64,000 nucleotides of DNA from Nocardioides sp. LHD-245 (GTDB taxonomy: Bacteria; Actinomycetota; Actinomycetes; Propionibacteriales; Nocardioidaceae), in assembly GCF_030929495.1 (NCBI RefSeq), contig NZ_JAVFWN010000004.1, positions 124,001 through 188,000 on the forward strand, in the 5' to 3' direction. Both the position numbers and the translations under genes were made by a program. Positions 63,616 to 64,000 of the stretch are shown here, piece after piece (positions within the stretch are counted from its first letter, which is position 1; every line of letters starts with the position of its first letter). The notes below the pieces were generated by a model that worked only from the letters and a program-made list of their open reading frames with translations, was not told the DNA's origin and made no database searches.

Positions 63616-64000
63616 ATGCGCCGTACGACGATCGCCGGCCTGGTCGCCGGCCTGACCCTGGTCGCCGCACCGGTGCCGGCCGGCGCCTCGCCGTCGGTCA
63701 CCAGCACGGTGAGCCCGGTCGACGGCCCGGTCGACAGCTCGCAGGGCATCGCCGAGCGCGGCAAGCGCGGCTGGACCACGCTGCGCAAGAAGGCGGGTGC
63801 GAAGGTGCAGGCCTGCCAGTTCGACCGGCCCGGGTTCTACGGCGTCCAGGTGCGGGTCGACGCCCGCACGGCCAAGCGCCGGGTGAAGGCACGCAGCCAC
63901 ATCCAGCACTTCGAGAACGGTGTCTGGACCGGGGTCGTCGTCCGCGCGTCCCCGTGGCGGAGCAGGGGGGAGGTCGTCTTCGACAGCTTCATCAGCGGCA
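63616..64000 (+). CDS. Secreted protein, unknown function (3' end cut by window edge)
   Basis: 128 codons visible. A signal peptide (MRRTTIAGLVAGLTLVAAPV, cleavage near PAGASPS) leads to a basic mature part with KRGWTTLRKKAGAKVQACQF, one Cys, and several Arg/Lys pairs. It may be a small secreted beta-rich protein, judging by GVQVRVDARTAKRRVKARS. No family recognised. GGAGG at 63606-63610 places the ATG at 63616. The frame continues past base 64000. Confidence 0.75.
   Translation, partial: MRRTTIAGLVAGLTLVAAPVPAGASPSVTSTVSPVDGPVDSSQGIAERGKRGWTTLRKKAGAKVQACQFDRPGFYGVQVRVDARTAKRRVKARSHIQHFENGVWTGVVVRASPWRSRGEVVFDSFISG

Overview
The window is very GC-rich DNA from a flagellated actinobacterium, most likely Nocardioides or a close relative in the Nocardioidaceae. 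The evidence is third-position G/C codon use, the actinobacterial order pmt / rsmI / tatD / rpfB / rsmA / ispE, a DUF222-HNH gene, an ANTAR protein, gluABCD, MT0933-type antitoxin-like genes, and many leaderless-type promoters in which a TANNNT box lies 6-7 nt before the start codon. No rRNA, tRNA, CRISPR array or intact insertion sequence was found.

Layout. 1-9.1 kb: motility. A FliA-type sigma gene (cut by the left edge) diverges from flgN-flgK-flgL-fliW-csrA, followed by cheA-cheW-mcp; this holds hook-filament junction assembly, the FliW/CsrA control pair and a chemotaxis signalling core. 9.1-19.2 kb: regulation and stress. It contains a NarL-type response regulator, a SigB/SigF-like sigma factor, an iron-redox enzyme/CDGSH/alcohol dehydrogenase operon, a PAS-ANTAR protein, a general-stress type SDR, an operon of small envelope proteins with an unusual NRAMP-like transporter and a PRC-barrel-like protein, and a Rho-N-like small protein. 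Three GTNT-N15-GGGTAM sites suggest that the local stress sigma factor drives much of it. 19.2-22.2 kb: variable DNA with a tandem duplication, a DUF222-HNH gene, a possible transposase relic and a methyltransferase.

22.1-32.8 kb: the conserved core block (protein mannosyltransferase, RsmI, TatD, RpfB, RsmA, IspE, ABC-F) with an AAA/DUF4143 ATPase inserted. 32.8-39.8 kb: a secreted protein, a MarR-controlled hydrolase/methyltransferase pair with a readable operator, an unknown gene, an ECF sigma factor fused to an anti-sigma-like zinc finger, membrane segment and Pro-rich tail, and a hotdog thioesterase-like protein. 39.8-43.7 kb: gluABCD glutamate uptake and a membrane protein. 43.7-47.5 kb: a 1257-residue secreted hydrolase with repeat domains. 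47.7-53.1 kb: tRNA modification genes miaB and miaA with PepE, a Nudix protein, two antitoxin-like proteins and an F420-NADP reductase-like protein.

53.1-59.5 kb: a tightly packed acyl-CoA synthetase / DUF3556 membrane protein / phytoene-desaturase-like operon divergent from a PucR regulator, whose 3' end runs into a striking 223-bp inverted-repeat element. 59.5-64 kb: an AraC/DinB regulator with a DHFR-like reductase, a secreted gamma-glutamyltransferase coupled to a PPOX flavoprotein, and a secreted protein cut by the right edge. The most novel-looking items are the 223-bp palindromic element, the NRAMP-like transporter with altered metal motifs in a stress-type operon, and the lipid/redox operon beside PucR.
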